Shown: positions 8,744 through 18,327, numbered from the stretch's first letter. The stretch: DNA of 43,561 nt from Candidatus Nealsoniibacteriota bacterium (GCA_003551435.1 PUMQ01000014.1:1-43561); one strand, 5' to 3'. The notes: generated by a model from the sequence alone, not told the origin. Numbers and translations: made by a program.

Positions 8744-11101
8744 TTATCTGCTCTTTTTTTCTGTTTTGTGAATTTTTTTCACCGTTTGTACAAAAGAGTC
8801 CGGATTCACCGAAACATAATCAATTTTGTTGTCAATCAGAAATTCCACAAACCCTTTTATAATAGCAGGCGCCTCTCCGCAAATCCCCACCTTACGCTTA
8901 GTTTTGTGCGCGTCTTTAATAAAGCCGGAGATAACCCTTCTTACCGCTTCATTGTTTTCGTCATACTTTTTAGAAAGCATAGCGTTATCCCGGTCCACTC
9001 CCAAAACAAGTTGTGTCAAATCATTGCTTCCGATAGAAAACCCGTCAAAAGCTTTGCCGAACTCCTTGGCCAGCACCGTATTTGAGGGAACTTCGGTCAT
9101 TACATAAACAGGTACGTCTTTGAGCCCCTCTTTTCTCATTCTTTTTTGCACTTCAACACCTTCTTCAATCTCTCGGCAAAAAGGAATTAGAATAGATATA
9201 TTTTTCAAGCCAAAAACGTCTCGTGCTCGCTTAATCGCCCGGCACTCCATGTAAAACGCATGAGAAAATTCCTCATCAAGATAGCGGCACGCTCCTCTAA
9301 AGCCGAGCATAGGATTAAACTCTTTTCTTTCGTACAACTCTCCCCCGACAAGATTGCGGTACTCGTTAGTTTTAAAATCAGAAAGGCGTACGATGACTTC
9401 TTTCGGATAGAAAGCAGAAGCGATTTGTGCCACTCCTTCCGCCAGCTCCTTTATGAAGTGTTCTTTTTTGTCTTTATGCTCCACCGTTATCCTTTTAATT
9501 CTTTCTTTCAACTTCTTATCTTTCAATTTATTATAATGGTATAGGGCAAGAGGGTGTATCCGTATTTTTTCGGCTAAAATAAATTCTACCCGCGCCAACC
9601 CCACTCCGTCTGCAGGGAGATGTGAAGATTTAAACGCTATTTCCGGAGTTCCGATATTAAGCATTACTCCCGTTTTTGTTTTCGGAAGCTTTTCAAGGTT
9701 ATAACTTTTTACGTCAAAAGAAACATCTCCCTCAAATACCTGCCCGTTTAGCCCTTGTGTACAATCTACCGTAACCTTCATGCCGTCTTTCAAAACTTGC
9801 GTTCCTTTTTCCGTTCCTACAATGGTTGGGATTCCCAATTCCCTGCCTACTATGGCCGCATGAGCCGTTTTGCCCCCCTCATCGGCAACAATAGCCGCCG
9901 CCAAGCGCATAATGCTTACCCAGTCCGGGTCGGTCATTTTAGTCACCAACACGTCCCCCTTTTTAAATCTGTGCATCTCGTTTACGTCTTTGATAATCTT
10001 GACCTTGCCGCTTCCTACCTTTTCTCCAACAGCAATTCCCCGTAAAATAGGTTCTTTTTTCGTTTTTAATTTATACTCTTTGTAAGTATTTGTTTTCTTT
10101 GCGGCGTGTACCGTTTCCGGACGGGACTGGACAATAAAAAGCTCTCCCGTTTTTCCGTCTTTTGCCCACTCTATATCCTGCGGATATTTGTAATGCTTTT
10201 CTATAATAACCGCCCATTTGGCAAGGGTGAGAATCTCTTTGTCGGTAATGGAAAATTTCAAGGCCTTTTTCTCAGAAACTTTCTTTTCTTTCAACCCTCC
10301 TCCTTTTTGATAAACAAACTGCTTTGTTTTTCTTCCCAAGTCCTTGCGGATTATGGCGTGGTGGCCCTTTTGGAGGGTAGGCTTAAAAACATAAAATTCA
10401 TCCGGGGTAATCCCCCCTTGAACAATCATCTCTCCTATTCCGTATATGGAGTTTATGAGCACTACATTGCGAAAGCCGCTTTCCGTATCCAGAGTAAACA
10501 TAATTCCGGAAGAGGCAAGATCGGACCTTACCATTCTTTGTACTCCCACGGAAAGGGCAAACTTTAAATGAGAAATCTTTTTTTCTTCACGATAAGCAAT
10601 CACTCTGTTGTTAAAAGAAGAAGCAAGGCACTTTTTAACGTACTTAAGAACCTCTTCTTCTCCGGAAATATTCAAAAAAGTTTCAAACTGTCCCGCAAAA
10701 GAAGCATCCGGCATATCTTCGCAAACAGCGGAAGACCGAATCGCTACATTGGCCGGAGAGTTTTTGCTCATCTCTCTGTAAGACTTTCTTATCGCCTCTT
10801 CAATATCTTTTGGAAACTCCCCCTTCATTATCAGCTCTCTCGCCTTTTTGCCTGTTTTAATCAGGCTTTTGGTGCTTTCCCTGTTATATTCTTTCAAAAT
10901 TTTACGTAACTCTTTTTCAATTCCGTTTTCTTTAAGAAAAGACCAGTAGCTTTCGGTAGTTACAGCAAATCCGGAAGGAACGTTAACTCCTTTTCTGCTA
11001 AGTGTTTTTATCATCTCTCCCAAGGACGCGTTCTTCCCTCCGACAAGGGAAAGATTTTTATAAGAAATTTTTTCGTAAGGTACCGTATATTTTTTAGCCA
11101 T
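8744..11101 (-). CDS. ppsA: phosphoenolpyruvate synthase (pyruvate, water dikinase)
   Basis: Converts pyruvate, ATP and water to PEP, AMP and phosphate. 785 residues, close to E. coli PpsA (792). Domain order: N-terminal ATP-grasp domain (about 1-340; IRSSAVCEDMPDASFAGQ near 121-138), swivelling phosphohistidine domain with catalytic His H414 in GGKTAHAAIVGRELGIPTIVG, then the C-terminal PEP/pyruvate TIM barrel with SIGSNDLTQLVLGVDRD and the conserved Cys C741 in GICGEAP. It lies 13 bases downstream of the pyrophosphatase gene in an apparent acs-ppaC-ppsA operon. Pyruvate kinase is not in the window, so this enzyme may link pyruvate and PEP in the gluconeogenic direction, or in reverse as proposed in some anaerobes. 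Confidence 0.95.
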   Translation of the reverse strand: MAKKYTVPYEKISYKNLSLVGGKNASLGEMIKTLSRKGVNVPSGFAVTTESYWSFLKENGIEKELRKILKEYNRESTKSLIKTGKKARELIMKGEFPKDIEEAIRKSYREMSKNSPANVAIRSSAVCEDMPDASFAGQFETFLNISGEEEVLKYVKKCLASSFNNRVIAYREEKKISHLKFALSVGVQRMVRSDLASSGIMFTLDTESGFRNVVLINSIYGIGEMIVQGGITPDEFYVFKPTLQKGHHAIIRKDLGRKTKQFVYQKGGGLKEKKVSEKKALKFSITDKEILTLAKWAVIIEKHYKYPQDIEWAKDGKTGELFIVQSRPETVHAAKKTNTYKEYKLKTKKEPILRGIAVGEKVGSGKVKIIKDVNEMHRFKKGDVLVTKMTDPDWVSIMRLAAAIVADEGGKTAHAAIVGRELGIPTIVGTEKGTQVLKDGMKVTVDCTQGLNGQVFEGDVSFDVKSYNLEKLPKTKTGVMLNIGTPEIAFKSSHLPADGVGLARVEFILAEKIRIHPLALYHYNKLKDKKLKERIKRITVEHKDKKEHFIKELAEGVAQIASAFYPKEVIVRLSDFKTNEYRNLVGGELYERKEFNPMLGFRGACRYLDEEFSHAFYMECRAIKRARDVFGLKNISILIPFCREIEEGVEVQKRMRKEGLKDVPVYVMTEVPSNTVLAKEFGKAFDGFSIGSNDLTQLVLGVDRDNAMLSKKYDENNEAVRRVISGFIKDAHKTKRKVGICGEAPAIIKGFVEFLIDNKIDYVSVNPDSFVQTVKKIHKTEKKSR

Positions 11102-11114
11102 AAAAACGTTAATT

Positions 11115-12053
11115 TTAACCGCCGTAATACTTAGACAGCGGAGGAGCTATCTGTTTTTTCCGCGAAGCGATATTTTCAAGCAAGAAAAAATCGCCCTTAT
11201 CTTCCCCTTTGAAAACCTCCTTTGCTACTTTTTCCTCATTTTCTTCCGCGGGAAAAAAGTAAGCGTTTTGACTGATAATATTTATCGCTCCGAAAAAGAG
11301 AGCATCAATTTGTTTTTCTTTTTTAATTTCTTTTAAAGCGTCTTTGATCGCTTTTTTCTTTTTCTCAAAGTACCCCAGAGAAGTTGCTTCGCAAACCCCT
11401 ATAGCCACTTTTTTTCCTCCAAATTCGTACTCTTTAAAATCACCAAGAACAATTTCTTTTAAACTTTTTCCCGAAAAGTCGGATTTTGCCTCAAACATCT
11501 TTTCTGCAAACTCACTTCCGTTAATTTTTGCAATTTCCTGAAGCTCGTAGTAGAAATCTACATCCTCACACGACGTGGTGGGAGAATTTAGGTTCAACGT
11601 GTCAGATATTATTCCTGCAAGAAGAAAGCCTGCCTCTTTCTCGCTAATTTCCATTCCTCTTTCTTTCATCATTTTATAAACTAAAGTGGAGGTGCTTCCC
11701 ACCGGTTCAATTCTGAAAAAAATAGTTTCATCGGTTTTTACTCCTGACAGGAGATGGTGGTCCAATACTCCACAAATCTTATCCTTCTTTGCAATACTTT
11801 GGGAAAGATCGTTATGGTCTACCAAGAAAAACTCGCCCTTTTTTATCTCATCCTCTTTCACTGTTTCGGGCAGCTTTTCTTTTAAGAAAGAAAAAACGAG
11901 TTCCGTTTCCTTATTAGCATCTCCGGCCACCACCGATCGTGCTTCTTTCCCCTCTTGTTTTAAAAAGTTTGCAAAAACAAGGGCCGAAACAACCGAATCG
12001 GTGTCCGGAGACTTGTGCCCCACAACGATAATTTCTTCCGTATTTTTACTCAT
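11115..12053 (-). CDS. ppaC: family II (Mn-dependent) inorganic pyrophosphatase
   Basis: Hydrolyses PPi to phosphate. A 312-residue DHH-family protein. Metal and active-site motifs in order: GHKSPDTDS (12-20), LVDHND, the eponymous DHH in GVLDHHLLSG, GSTSTLVY, and ISDTLNLNSPT; the C-terminal DHHA2 domain carries the substrate-binding SRKKQIAPPL motif. No CBS/DRTGG regulatory insert is present. It lies 4 bases downstream of acs and 13 bases upstream of ppsA. Acs releases PPi, so co-expression would pull acetate activation forward. Confidence 0.95.
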   Translation of the reverse strand: MSKNTEEIIVVGHKSPDTDSVVSALVFANFLKQEGKEARSVVAGDANKETELVFSFLKEKLPETVKEDEIKKGEFFLVDHNDLSQSIAKKDKICGVLDHHLLSGVKTDETIFFRIEPVGSTSTLVYKMMKERGMEISEKEAGFLLAGIISDTLNLNSPTTSCEDVDFYYELQEIAKINGSEFAEKMFEAKSDFSGKSLKEIVLGDFKEYEFGGKKVAIGVCEATSLGYFEKKKKAIKDALKEIKKEKQIDALFFGAINIISQNAYFFPAEENEEKVAKEVFKGEDKGDFFLLENIASRKKQIAPPLSKYYGG

Positions 12054-12057
12054 CTTT

Positions 12058-13980
12058 TTATTTTAACGCCTTTTTTAACTCATCAACACTTTCCGGATTG
12101 GCCAGGGTGGAAAGGTCTCCTAACTCTTCACCAGAAAAAAGCTTTTTCATAATTCTTCGCATAATCTTCCCCGACCTTGTTTTGGGAAGATCGGAGACAA
12201 CATATACTTCTTTGGGAAAAGCAATCGGGCCTATTCCTTTCTTAATCTGTTCAACAACGGATTTTTTTAAGTCCTCTTTTTTCTTTTCCGTTAACTTTTT
12301 GGAGGGTACAACAAAAACCACAGGCATTTCTCCTTTTATCTCGTCCGGAATTCCCACCACCGCACACTCGGAAACTAACAATGTTTTGGAAATAAAGTCT
12401 TCCATTTCTCCGGTAGAAAGGCGGTGTCCGGCTACTTTAATCATATCGTCGCTTCTTCCCACTACTCTTATGAGTCCGTTTTTATCTTTATATGCTATAT
12501 CGGAAGTGAAATATGTGTTTTCCCCATACTGGTTCCAGTACGTTTTTTTGTATCTCTTCGGGTTTTTGTAAACTCCCCGCAAAAGACCCGGTGCAAAAGG
12601 AGGTAAAATAACCAAATCCCCTTTTTCTTCCGTAGAACACGGTTTTCCCTTGCTGTTTAAGACATCAAATTTAACTCCCGGGAAAGGAAGACCGGCGAAC
12701 GATGGCTTAAACGGCCCTACTCCGGGAAGAGAGGTAATCAGTATCCCTCCCGTTTCCGTTTGCCACCAAGTGTCAACAATCGGACACTTTTTGTTTCCAA
12801 CTTCTTTGAAGTACCAAAGCCAAGACTCTTTATCAATCGGTTCTCCCACGGATCCCAAAATCTGTAAACTGCTTAAATCATGTTTTTTTACCAAATCTTC
12901 TCCGTACTTTTGGAACATGCGAATAGCGGTAGGAGCGGTATAAAAAGTAGTTACTCCGTATTTTTCAATTATGCTGCACCATCTGTCCGGTTCGGGCCAG
13001 TTGGGAGCGCCTTCAAACATAACAAATGAGGCTCCGTTTAGCAAAGGTGAATAAATAGAATACGTGTGTCCGGTAATCCATCCCACATCGGACATAGACC
13101 AAAAAATATCATCGTCTTTGATATCAAAAATCCACTTTCCCGTAAATTTCGCCTGAACCGTATATCCGCCGCAAGTATGCACCACTCCCTTGGGCTTTCC
13201 GGTAGAACCGCTCGTGTAGAGTACAAACAAAGGGTCTTCGCTATCCATCACTCTGGGCTCACAAAAATCATCCTGCTTGCTCATTAAATCATGCCACCAG
13301 ATGTTATTTCTTTTGTTAAATTTAATGCTGTTGCCCATTCTTTTTACCACCACCATTTTTTTCACCTTGGTTCCTTTTATTCCCTCATCGGCATTTTTCT
13401 TCAGGTCAATAACACTGCCTGCCCTGTAATAGCCGTCAGCGGTTATTAAAAGTTTTTCTTGGGTATCTTGTAATCTCACTTTCAGCGCCTGCGGGCTGTA
13501 GGCGGAAAAAATAACCGAGTGAACGGCCCCGATACGAGTACAGGCAAGCATAGCAATAACAACTTCCGGAATCATCGGCAAATAAATACCAACCTTGTCT
13601 CCTTTTTTAATTCCCAGTTCTTTTAGGGCATTAGCAAAACGGTTAACCTCTCTGTAAAGGTCAAAATAAGTAAAATAACGCGGCCGTTCGTCAACCGGCT
13701 CCGGCTCCCAAATTAAAGCCACCTTGTTCTTAGCCGTTTCTATGTTCCTATCAAGACAGTTTTCAGAAAAATTCAGCTTGCCGTTTAAAAACCATTTAAA
13801 GTAAGGAGGGTCATGCTTAAAAACTTTGCTCCACTTTTTCCGCCAAAAAACATCGCCCGCCAACTTTTCCCAAAACTTAAGCGGACTTTTTTTGGCTTCC
13901 TTGTAAATACTTTTATTTTTTACCAGCGCTTTTTTCTTAAAATCCTCTAAGGGGTAGTATAATCCTTTCTTTTTAATCAT
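12058..13980 (-). CDS. acs: acetyl-CoA synthetase, AMP-forming
   Basis: Activates acetate with ATP and CoA to acetyl-CoA, AMP and PPi. 640 residues, a typical length. The adenylate-forming P-loop YTSGSTGKPKG is at about 255-265. The WWQTETGG motif at 405-412 carries the Trp that restricts the acyl pocket to acetate. The C-terminal A10 motif PKTRSGKIMRR contains the catalytic Lys (K605), the residue controlled by acetylation in other bacteria; no deacetylase or acetyltransferase is nearby. It is the first gene of the acs-ppaC-ppsA set and follows gap by 19 bases. CPR fermenters more often use ADP-forming enzymes, so an AMP-forming Acs is of note. Confidence 0.95.
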   Translation of the reverse strand: MIKKKGLYYPLEDFKKKALVKNKSIYKEAKKSPLKFWEKLAGDVFWRKKWSKVFKHDPPYFKWFLNGKLNFSENCLDRNIETAKNKVALIWEPEPVDERPRYFTYFDLYREVNRFANALKELGIKKGDKVGIYLPMIPEVVIAMLACTRIGAVHSVIFSAYSPQALKVRLQDTQEKLLITADGYYRAGSVIDLKKNADEGIKGTKVKKMVVVKRMGNSIKFNKRNNIWWHDLMSKQDDFCEPRVMDSEDPLFVLYTSGSTGKPKGVVHTCGGYTVQAKFTGKWIFDIKDDDIFWSMSDVGWITGHTYSIYSPLLNGASFVMFEGAPNWPEPDRWCSIIEKYGVTTFYTAPTAIRMFQKYGEDLVKKHDLSSLQILGSVGEPIDKESWLWYFKEVGNKKCPIVDTWWQTETGGILITSLPGVGPFKPSFAGLPFPGVKFDVLNSKGKPCSTEEKGDLVILPPFAPGLLRGVYKNPKRYKKTYWNQYGENTYFTSDIAYKDKNGLIRVVGRSDDMIKVAGHRLSTGEMEDFISKTLLVSECAVVGIPDEIKGEMPVVFVVPSKKLTEKKKEDLKKSVVEQIKKGIGPIAFPKEVYVVSDLPKTRSGKIMRRIMKKLFSGEELGDLSTLANPESVDELKKALK

Positions 13981-13999
13981 ATGTTCGTTTTATTACAGT

Positions 14000-15016
14000 T
14001 TATAAGCGCCTTGTAATATAATCCGCAAAAGCGGCAAGTTGCGAGGAGTATCCCCACTCGTTATCATACCAAGCCAGCACCTTTACCATATTTTCTTTTA
14101 CCAAAGTCATTTCCGTGTCAACAACACAAGCGTGAGAGCTCCCCACATAGTCGCTCGAGACAAGAGGATCGTCCTCTGCTTTTAAAACGCCTCTCCATCT
14201 TTCCTTTTCCGACTCTTTTTTAAAAAGAAGATTAATCTCTTCTTTGCTGGCTTGCTTTTCAATTACACAGACAAGGTCAATGACAGAAACGGTAACCGAG
14301 GGAACCCTTATTGCTATTCCGTTAATTTTTCCGTCAAGCTCGGGAATAACTTTACCTACCGCTTTTGCCGCTCCGGTAGTAGTCGGTACGATATTTGCCG
14401 CAGCCGCCCGTCCTCTTCTTAGGTCTCGGTGAGCACCGTCAAGAAGATTTTGGTCCATTGTGTAGCTGTGCACGGTGGTCACTGTTCCGGACTTTACGTT
14501 GTAGTTTTCGTGTAAAATCTTTAGCACGGGAGCAAGACAGTTCGTGGTACAAGACCCCATGTCCACAATTTCGTGTTCTTCCGGATTGTAGTTCTCCTCA
14601 TTTACTCCCCGAATAAAAGAAGGGATTTTGTCAGGGTCCTTGGAGGGAGCGGAAATAATCACTTTTTTCGCCCCGGCATCAATATGTTTTCTCGCTCCGT
14701 CATAATGGGTAAAAAGCCCCGTGCACTCAAGCACAACGTCAACCCCCAGATCTCCCCAGGGCAAGCCGGCTGGGTCTTTCTCAGCGTAAAGCTCCACTCT
14801 TTTCCCCTCTTCTCCGACTTCCAAAACACCGTCCCTGCAAACAACTTTTTTGTCGTATCTTCCGTAAGCGGTGTCATATTTTAAAAGATGCTCTAGTGTT
14901 TTCGGCTCCGAGAGATCGTTTATAGCAACTACTTCCAGGTTATTTTCCCCGGAAAGAATCGCCTTAAAAACACTCCTTCCTATTCTCCCGAACCCGTTGA
15001 TAGCAATTTTACCCAT
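14000..15016 (-). CDS. gap: glyceraldehyde-3-phosphate dehydrogenase, phosphorylating
   Basis: Oxidises glyceraldehyde 3-phosphate to 1,3-bisphosphoglycerate. 338 residues. The Rossmann motif NGFGRIGR is at 7-14, the catalytic Cys is C156 in SCTTNCLAP and the base is H183. An acidic residue after beta-2 (D34 in INDL) favours NAD+. The C-terminal WYDNEWGYSSQ signature is intact. It lies in the minus-strand carbon cluster between the glutaredoxin gene (24 bases upstream) and acs. Phosphoglycerate kinase, often adjacent in other bacteria, is absent from the window. Confidence 0.97.
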   Translation of the reverse strand: MGKIAINGFGRIGRSVFKAILSGENNLEVVAINDLSEPKTLEHLLKYDTAYGRYDKKVVCRDGVLEVGEEGKRVELYAEKDPAGLPWGDLGVDVVLECTGLFTHYDGARKHIDAGAKKVIISAPSKDPDKIPSFIRGVNEENYNPEEHEIVDMGSCTTNCLAPVLKILHENYNVKSGTVTTVHSYTMDQNLLDGAHRDLRRGRAAAANIVPTTTGAAKAVGKVIPELDGKINGIAIRVPSVTVSVIDLVCVIEKQASKEEINLLFKKESEKERWRGVLKAEDDPLVSSDYVGSSHACVVDTEMTLVKENMVKVLAWYDNEWGYSSQLAAFADYITRRL

Positions 15017-15039
15017 ATTTTAAACAATTATTTTAAAAA

Positions 15040-15279
15040 TTACTTTTCAATACCAAGCGCTTTATTAAGTTTCCCTTTTTCAAAGCCTACAATAAACTCT
15101 CCGTTGACTTCGGTTACCGGCACTCCCATCTGCCCGGTTTTTTCCACCACTCTTTTCCTCTCTTCGTCATTTTCGGAAATATCAACTTCCTCATAATCAA
15201 ACCCTTTCTCGCCAAGGTATTTTTTAAGAACAATGCAGTAAGTGCAAGTAGGGGTGGTGTAAACTTTTATTTTTGGCAT
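15040..15279 (-). CDS. glutaredoxin-like thiol-disulfide oxidoreductase
   Basis: A small redox protein of 79 residues with thioredoxin fold. The active-site motif is CTYC (C12, C15) directly after the first strand; the cis-proline region GVPVTEV and the C-terminal VGFEKGKL motif fit NrdH/glutaredoxin-like proteins. It lacks a signal peptide, so it acts in the cytoplasm. It could reduce the active-site Cys of GAPDH next door or serve ribonucleotide reductase; thioredoxin reductase is encoded at 27780-28706. Confidence 0.9.
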   Translation of the reverse strand: MPKIKVYTTPTCTYCIVLKKYLGEKGFDYEEVDISENDEERKRVVEKTGQMGVPVTEVNGEFIVGFEKGKLNKALGIEK

Positions 15280-15336
15280 ATTATTTCTCTAAATAATTAT
15301 GGTTAATCTTATTACAGAATTTTCTCTTCCGCAAGC

Positions 15337-16518
15337 TTATTTGTCAAAGACGAATTTGGAAAGAAAAGACCTCTGATCAATCTTTTTAAGAGATCCCTTA
15401 AGGCACTCTTTCTCGGAAAACCAAAGAGTATTGTCTTTTCCCTTTCCCTTTAAAAGAACGGGAATGTCTTCTGTGCAGTGACAAGCCTTAAGAGAGCACG
15501 TAGAGTGGTCGGCGGTTACTATCAACATTTCCGTAAACTCATCTAAAATTTTCAGGCTTTCGTCTATTTTCTCAATAAACTTTTTCTTTCCCTTAAAGTC
15601 CCCGTCTTCGGCCAAAGTGTCGGTTGCTTTTATGTGCAGAAAAACAAAATCGTAGCCGGAAAATATCGCTTCTCTCGCTTTCTCTATTTTCCCTTCCAAA
15701 TTGGTATTTACAAGCCCGGTCGCCCCTTCCGTTTCAAGGACATCCATTCCGAGAAAAACTCCTATTTGTTTATAAAGCGGTTTCCCCGCTATACAAGCAG
15801 CTTTCGCTCCGTGTTTCTCCTTAAAGGAAGGAATATCCACTATCTCCGACGCTCCTCTTGTAATAATGCAGTTCGCGGGAAGATCTCTTTTTTCATTTAA
15901 GGGGTGAGCGCTTAAAATTCGCTGAGTTTCATCAAGAAACTTGTTAAGCACTTCCGCTGTAAACTTTGCTTCCTTCTTTTTAACAAGGGGTTTTATCTCT
16001 TTACGGCCCTTTATTCCCTCAAAATACATAAGGTCGCTGTCCGATATTTCGCTGGAAAGGCCCTTCCCTCTCATTACGATACCTACTCGGTGTTCCTCCG
16101 CGGATCTGACAGTAAAGCACACCCCGTCAATTTCCATTCCGTCAATGGCTTTTATAAGTTGCTCCGGGTTATTTATTCTACCCGCTCTTCTGTCCAAAAG
16201 CTCTCCTTCTTTAACGGTTGCAAAGTTTCCCCGCAAAGCAACATCCCCTTTTTCCATTTTAATTCCGGCTCCCCGAGCGGTAATCACCCCTCTCCCCAGT
16301 TTATACTCTTCTACATTGTATCCGAATAAAGCAAAGTGCCCTTCTTCGGAAGTAGGAAGGGCCCCTTTAAATGCAGGCATAAGAAGGCCTGTGCGCCCTT
16401 CTCCGGCCCACTTGTCAAGCGTAGGGGTATGCGCCGCTTCCAAAGGAGTTTTATTTCCGAACGCGGGAATCTCCTCGTCCCCCAAGCCGTCTATTAAAAT
16501 GAGAATCGCTTTTTTCAT
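15337..16518 (-). CDS. apgM: 2,3-bisphosphoglycerate-independent phosphoglycerate mutase, archaeal type
   Basis: Interconverts 3- and 2-phosphoglycerate without bisphosphoglycerate. A 393-residue alkaline-phosphatase-superfamily enzyme. The N-terminal metal site is LILIDGLGDE; the family motifs GRGVITARGAGI and DRRAGRI are present; and the C-terminal metal-binding VTADHSTCSLKACHCTEDIPVLL is clear. The nucleophile is probably the Ser in LPTSEEGH. It belongs to the aPGAM branch common in archaea and scattered bacteria, not the 510-residue GpmI or dPGM. It lies with gap and eno. An extra Cys pair in the C-terminal motif (SLKACHC) is notable. Confidence 0.93.
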   Translation of the reverse strand: MKKAILILIDGLGDEEIPAFGNKTPLEAAHTPTLDKWAGEGRTGLLMPAFKGALPTSEEGHFALFGYNVEEYKLGRGVITARGAGIKMEKGDVALRGNFATVKEGELLDRRAGRINNPEQLIKAIDGMEIDGVCFTVRSAEEHRVGIVMRGKGLSSEISDSDLMYFEGIKGRKEIKPLVKKKEAKFTAEVLNKFLDETQRILSAHPLNEKRDLPANCIITRGASEIVDIPSFKEKHGAKAACIAGKPLYKQIGVFLGMDVLETEGATGLVNTNLEGKIEKAREAIFSGYDFVFLHIKATDTLAEDGDFKGKKKFIEKIDESLKILDEFTEMLIVTADHSTCSLKACHCTEDIPVLLKGKGKDNTLWFSEKECLKGSLKKIDQRSFLSKFVFDK

Positions 16519-16546
16519 TTCTCAGGGCAATCTTTTTTCCACGCCT

Positions 16547-16942
16547 TTACTCATCTTCCCCTTTCTCTTCAATCATTTCTCCAAGCTCGGTTACCGCCTC
16601 TTGGACACTGACAAGCTTGGTGAAAATTTTTGCAGTATCCACCTCTTCTTCTTGAAAATCTTCTTCCACTTCACTGACTTTCGCCTCTATTTCTTCTATT
16701 TTGCTTTCAATTTCAGCCACCTGCTCGTCTTCCATTGCAAGCACTTTTTCGGTAAGAGCATGAAATGCTTCTTTGATTTCGGCAAAAATATCCCTCATTT
16801 CTTCTGTCTCTTCTTCTGCTACAATTTCTTCCTCAAGAGCTTCCTCGGGAGCGGGAACCTCCTCCTCTCCCTTAAAAATCACTACCAAAACAAGAATGAG
16901 AATAGCTACTCCCAAGGCAATTAAAAGTTTTTTGTTAGGCAT
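16547..16942 (-). CDS. small membrane-anchored acidic coiled-coil protein
   Basis: 131 residues, no family recognised. Residues about 5-23 form one hydrophobic segment after a short basic start, so the protein is anchored with its C-terminal part probably outside. Residues 25-50 are very acidic (Glu/Ala/Pro), and about 50-125 are amphipathic heptads, likely coiled coil, ending in an acidic tail. It lies between enolase and phosphoglycerate mutase on the same strand with gaps of about 28 and 75 bases. Confidence 0.7.
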   Translation of the reverse strand: MPNKKLLIALGVAILILVLVVIFKGEEEVPAPEEALEEEIVAEEETEEMRDIFAEIKEAFHALTEKVLAMEDEQVAEIESKIEEIEAKVSEVEEDFQEEEVDTAKIFTKLVSVQEAVTELGEMIEEKGEDE

Positions 16943-17017
16943 AATATTAATTAATAATCGGTTTTTAATTTTGACCTTTTTTCACACTTTTTTTACACCC
17001 AAGGGTGTGCGCAAAAA

Positions 17018-18229
17018 CTATGTTTTGCTATTTATCTGTTTTTCAATTTTAAGCAATCTGTTGTATTTGGCCACTCTTTCCCCTCTTGCAGGAGCTCCCG
17101 CTTTAATATACTCTGATCCCGTTCCCACCGCAAGGTCGGCTATAAAGTCGTCGTTTGTTTCTCCCGAACGGTGGGAAACCACCGTCCTCCACCCGAACTC
17201 TTTTGCCTTTTTTGCCGCCCTGATGGCTTCAGAAACGGTTCCTATTTGGTTTATTTTTATAATCATCGCATTGCAGGAGTCGTTCTCTTTCGCCTTTTCC
17301 ATTCTTTGTATATTGGTAGTTAAAAGATCATCGCCTATTATAAGGAGCCCGCTCATTTTTTCTTTCAATTCGTGCCATCCGGAAAAATCATTCTCTTCCA
17401 GGGGGTCTTCAAGGCCTAAAAGGGAAAATTCTCCGGACAGTTTTCTGTACAAAGAAATCATTTCTTCCTTGCTTCTTCTTATTCCCCCGTAAATGTAAGC
17501 ATTTTCCTTGAAAAACTCGCTTGCTGCCACATCAATAATCACCGGGCATCTATCAACGCTCAAAAGCAAAGAAAGAACTTCTTCCGCCGACTGAATCTCG
17601 GGAACAAACCCTCCCTCATCACCAACATTCGCAAAGCTTGCGGGGTACTCCTCTTTTCTTAAAATCGTATTTTTAAGGTGTTGGTAAAAATCGGTTGCAA
17701 AGCGAAGATTTTCGGAAAAAGATTCTTTTTGGGGAACAATCATAAACTCCTGGAAAGCGGTTCCTCCCGCACCGTGCGCACCTCCGTTTATCACATTAAA
17801 GCAAGGAACAGGAATATTTTCTTTAAAAGAAAAGTAAGAAGAAAGATAACGGAAAAGAGGTAAATTTTCTTTAGCCGCCGCCGCTTTAAAAACGGACATC
17901 GATACTCCCAGCATGGCATTGGCTCCCAAGTTTGATTTGTCGTTCGTGCCATCCGCATCAATCATTATTTTATCCGCTTCCTCCGGATTTTCTTCTTTAC
18001 CGATCAAGAGAGGGGCTATTTTTTCATTTACATTTTTCACCGCCGTTAAAACTCCTTTTCCTCCATACCTCTCTCCTCCGTCACGAATTTCTTTTGCCTC
18101 ATGGATTCCCGTTGAGGCACCCGAAGCAACGGAAGACACAAACTCCCCTAACTGGGTAAAAACAGAAACCTCCACTGTCGGATTTCCCCTGGAATCCAAT
18201 ATTTCTCTAGCAGCTAAATCTTTAATCAT
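17018..18229 (-). CDS. eno: enolase (phosphopyruvate hydratase)
   Basis: Converts 2-phosphoglycerate to PEP. 403 residues, shorter than the usual 420-435. The N-terminal REILDSRGNPTVEV and the flexible-loop SGASTGIHEA are clear. Mg-ligand and catalytic segments are all present: NGGAHGAGGTAFQEFM, GDEGGF, LEDPL, GDDLL, IKINQIGTVSEA, SHRSGET and IKAGAPARGERVAKYN. The usual NGGEHA has Ala in place of Glu, but the His is kept. The C-terminal tail is trimmed. It probably shares regulation with the other lower-glycolysis genes, though 98 non-coding bases upstream (with an AATTTTGAA/TTCAAAATT palindrome) suggest its own promoter. Confidence 0.97.
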   Translation of the reverse strand: MIKDLAAREILDSRGNPTVEVSVFTQLGEFVSSVASGASTGIHEAKEIRDGGERYGGKGVLTAVKNVNEKIAPLLIGKEENPEEADKIMIDADGTNDKSNLGANAMLGVSMSVFKAAAAKENLPLFRYLSSYFSFKENIPVPCFNVINGGAHGAGGTAFQEFMIVPQKESFSENLRFATDFYQHLKNTILRKEEYPASFANVGDEGGFVPEIQSAEEVLSLLLSVDRCPVIIDVAASEFFKENAYIYGGIRRSKEEMISLYRKLSGEFSLLGLEDPLEENDFSGWHELKEKMSGLLIIGDDLLTTNIQRMEKAKENDSCNAMIIKINQIGTVSEAIRAAKKAKEFGWRTVVSHRSGETNDDFIADLAVGTGSEYIKAGAPARGERVAKYNRLLKIEKQINSKT

Positions 18230-18327
18230 GGTATATAATGCAAGCCCTCAAACCAATTTAGAAAATGGTTATATAGAAATTAATTTTGAAATTTGAAATT
18301 CAAAATTCTTTAGTGTTAAGCGCAAGC

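Noticed and set aside
12058-13980. Acs as a propionyl- or longer acyl-CoA synthetase
   Set aside because: The WWQTE motif keeps the Trp that limits the pocket to acetate, and length and motifs match acetyl-CoA synthetase.
16975-17015. Hairpin ACACCC/GGGTGT downstream of enolase as a terminator
   Set aside because: On the minus strand it is followed by A-rich, not U-rich, sequence, and the T-run lies on the wrong side.
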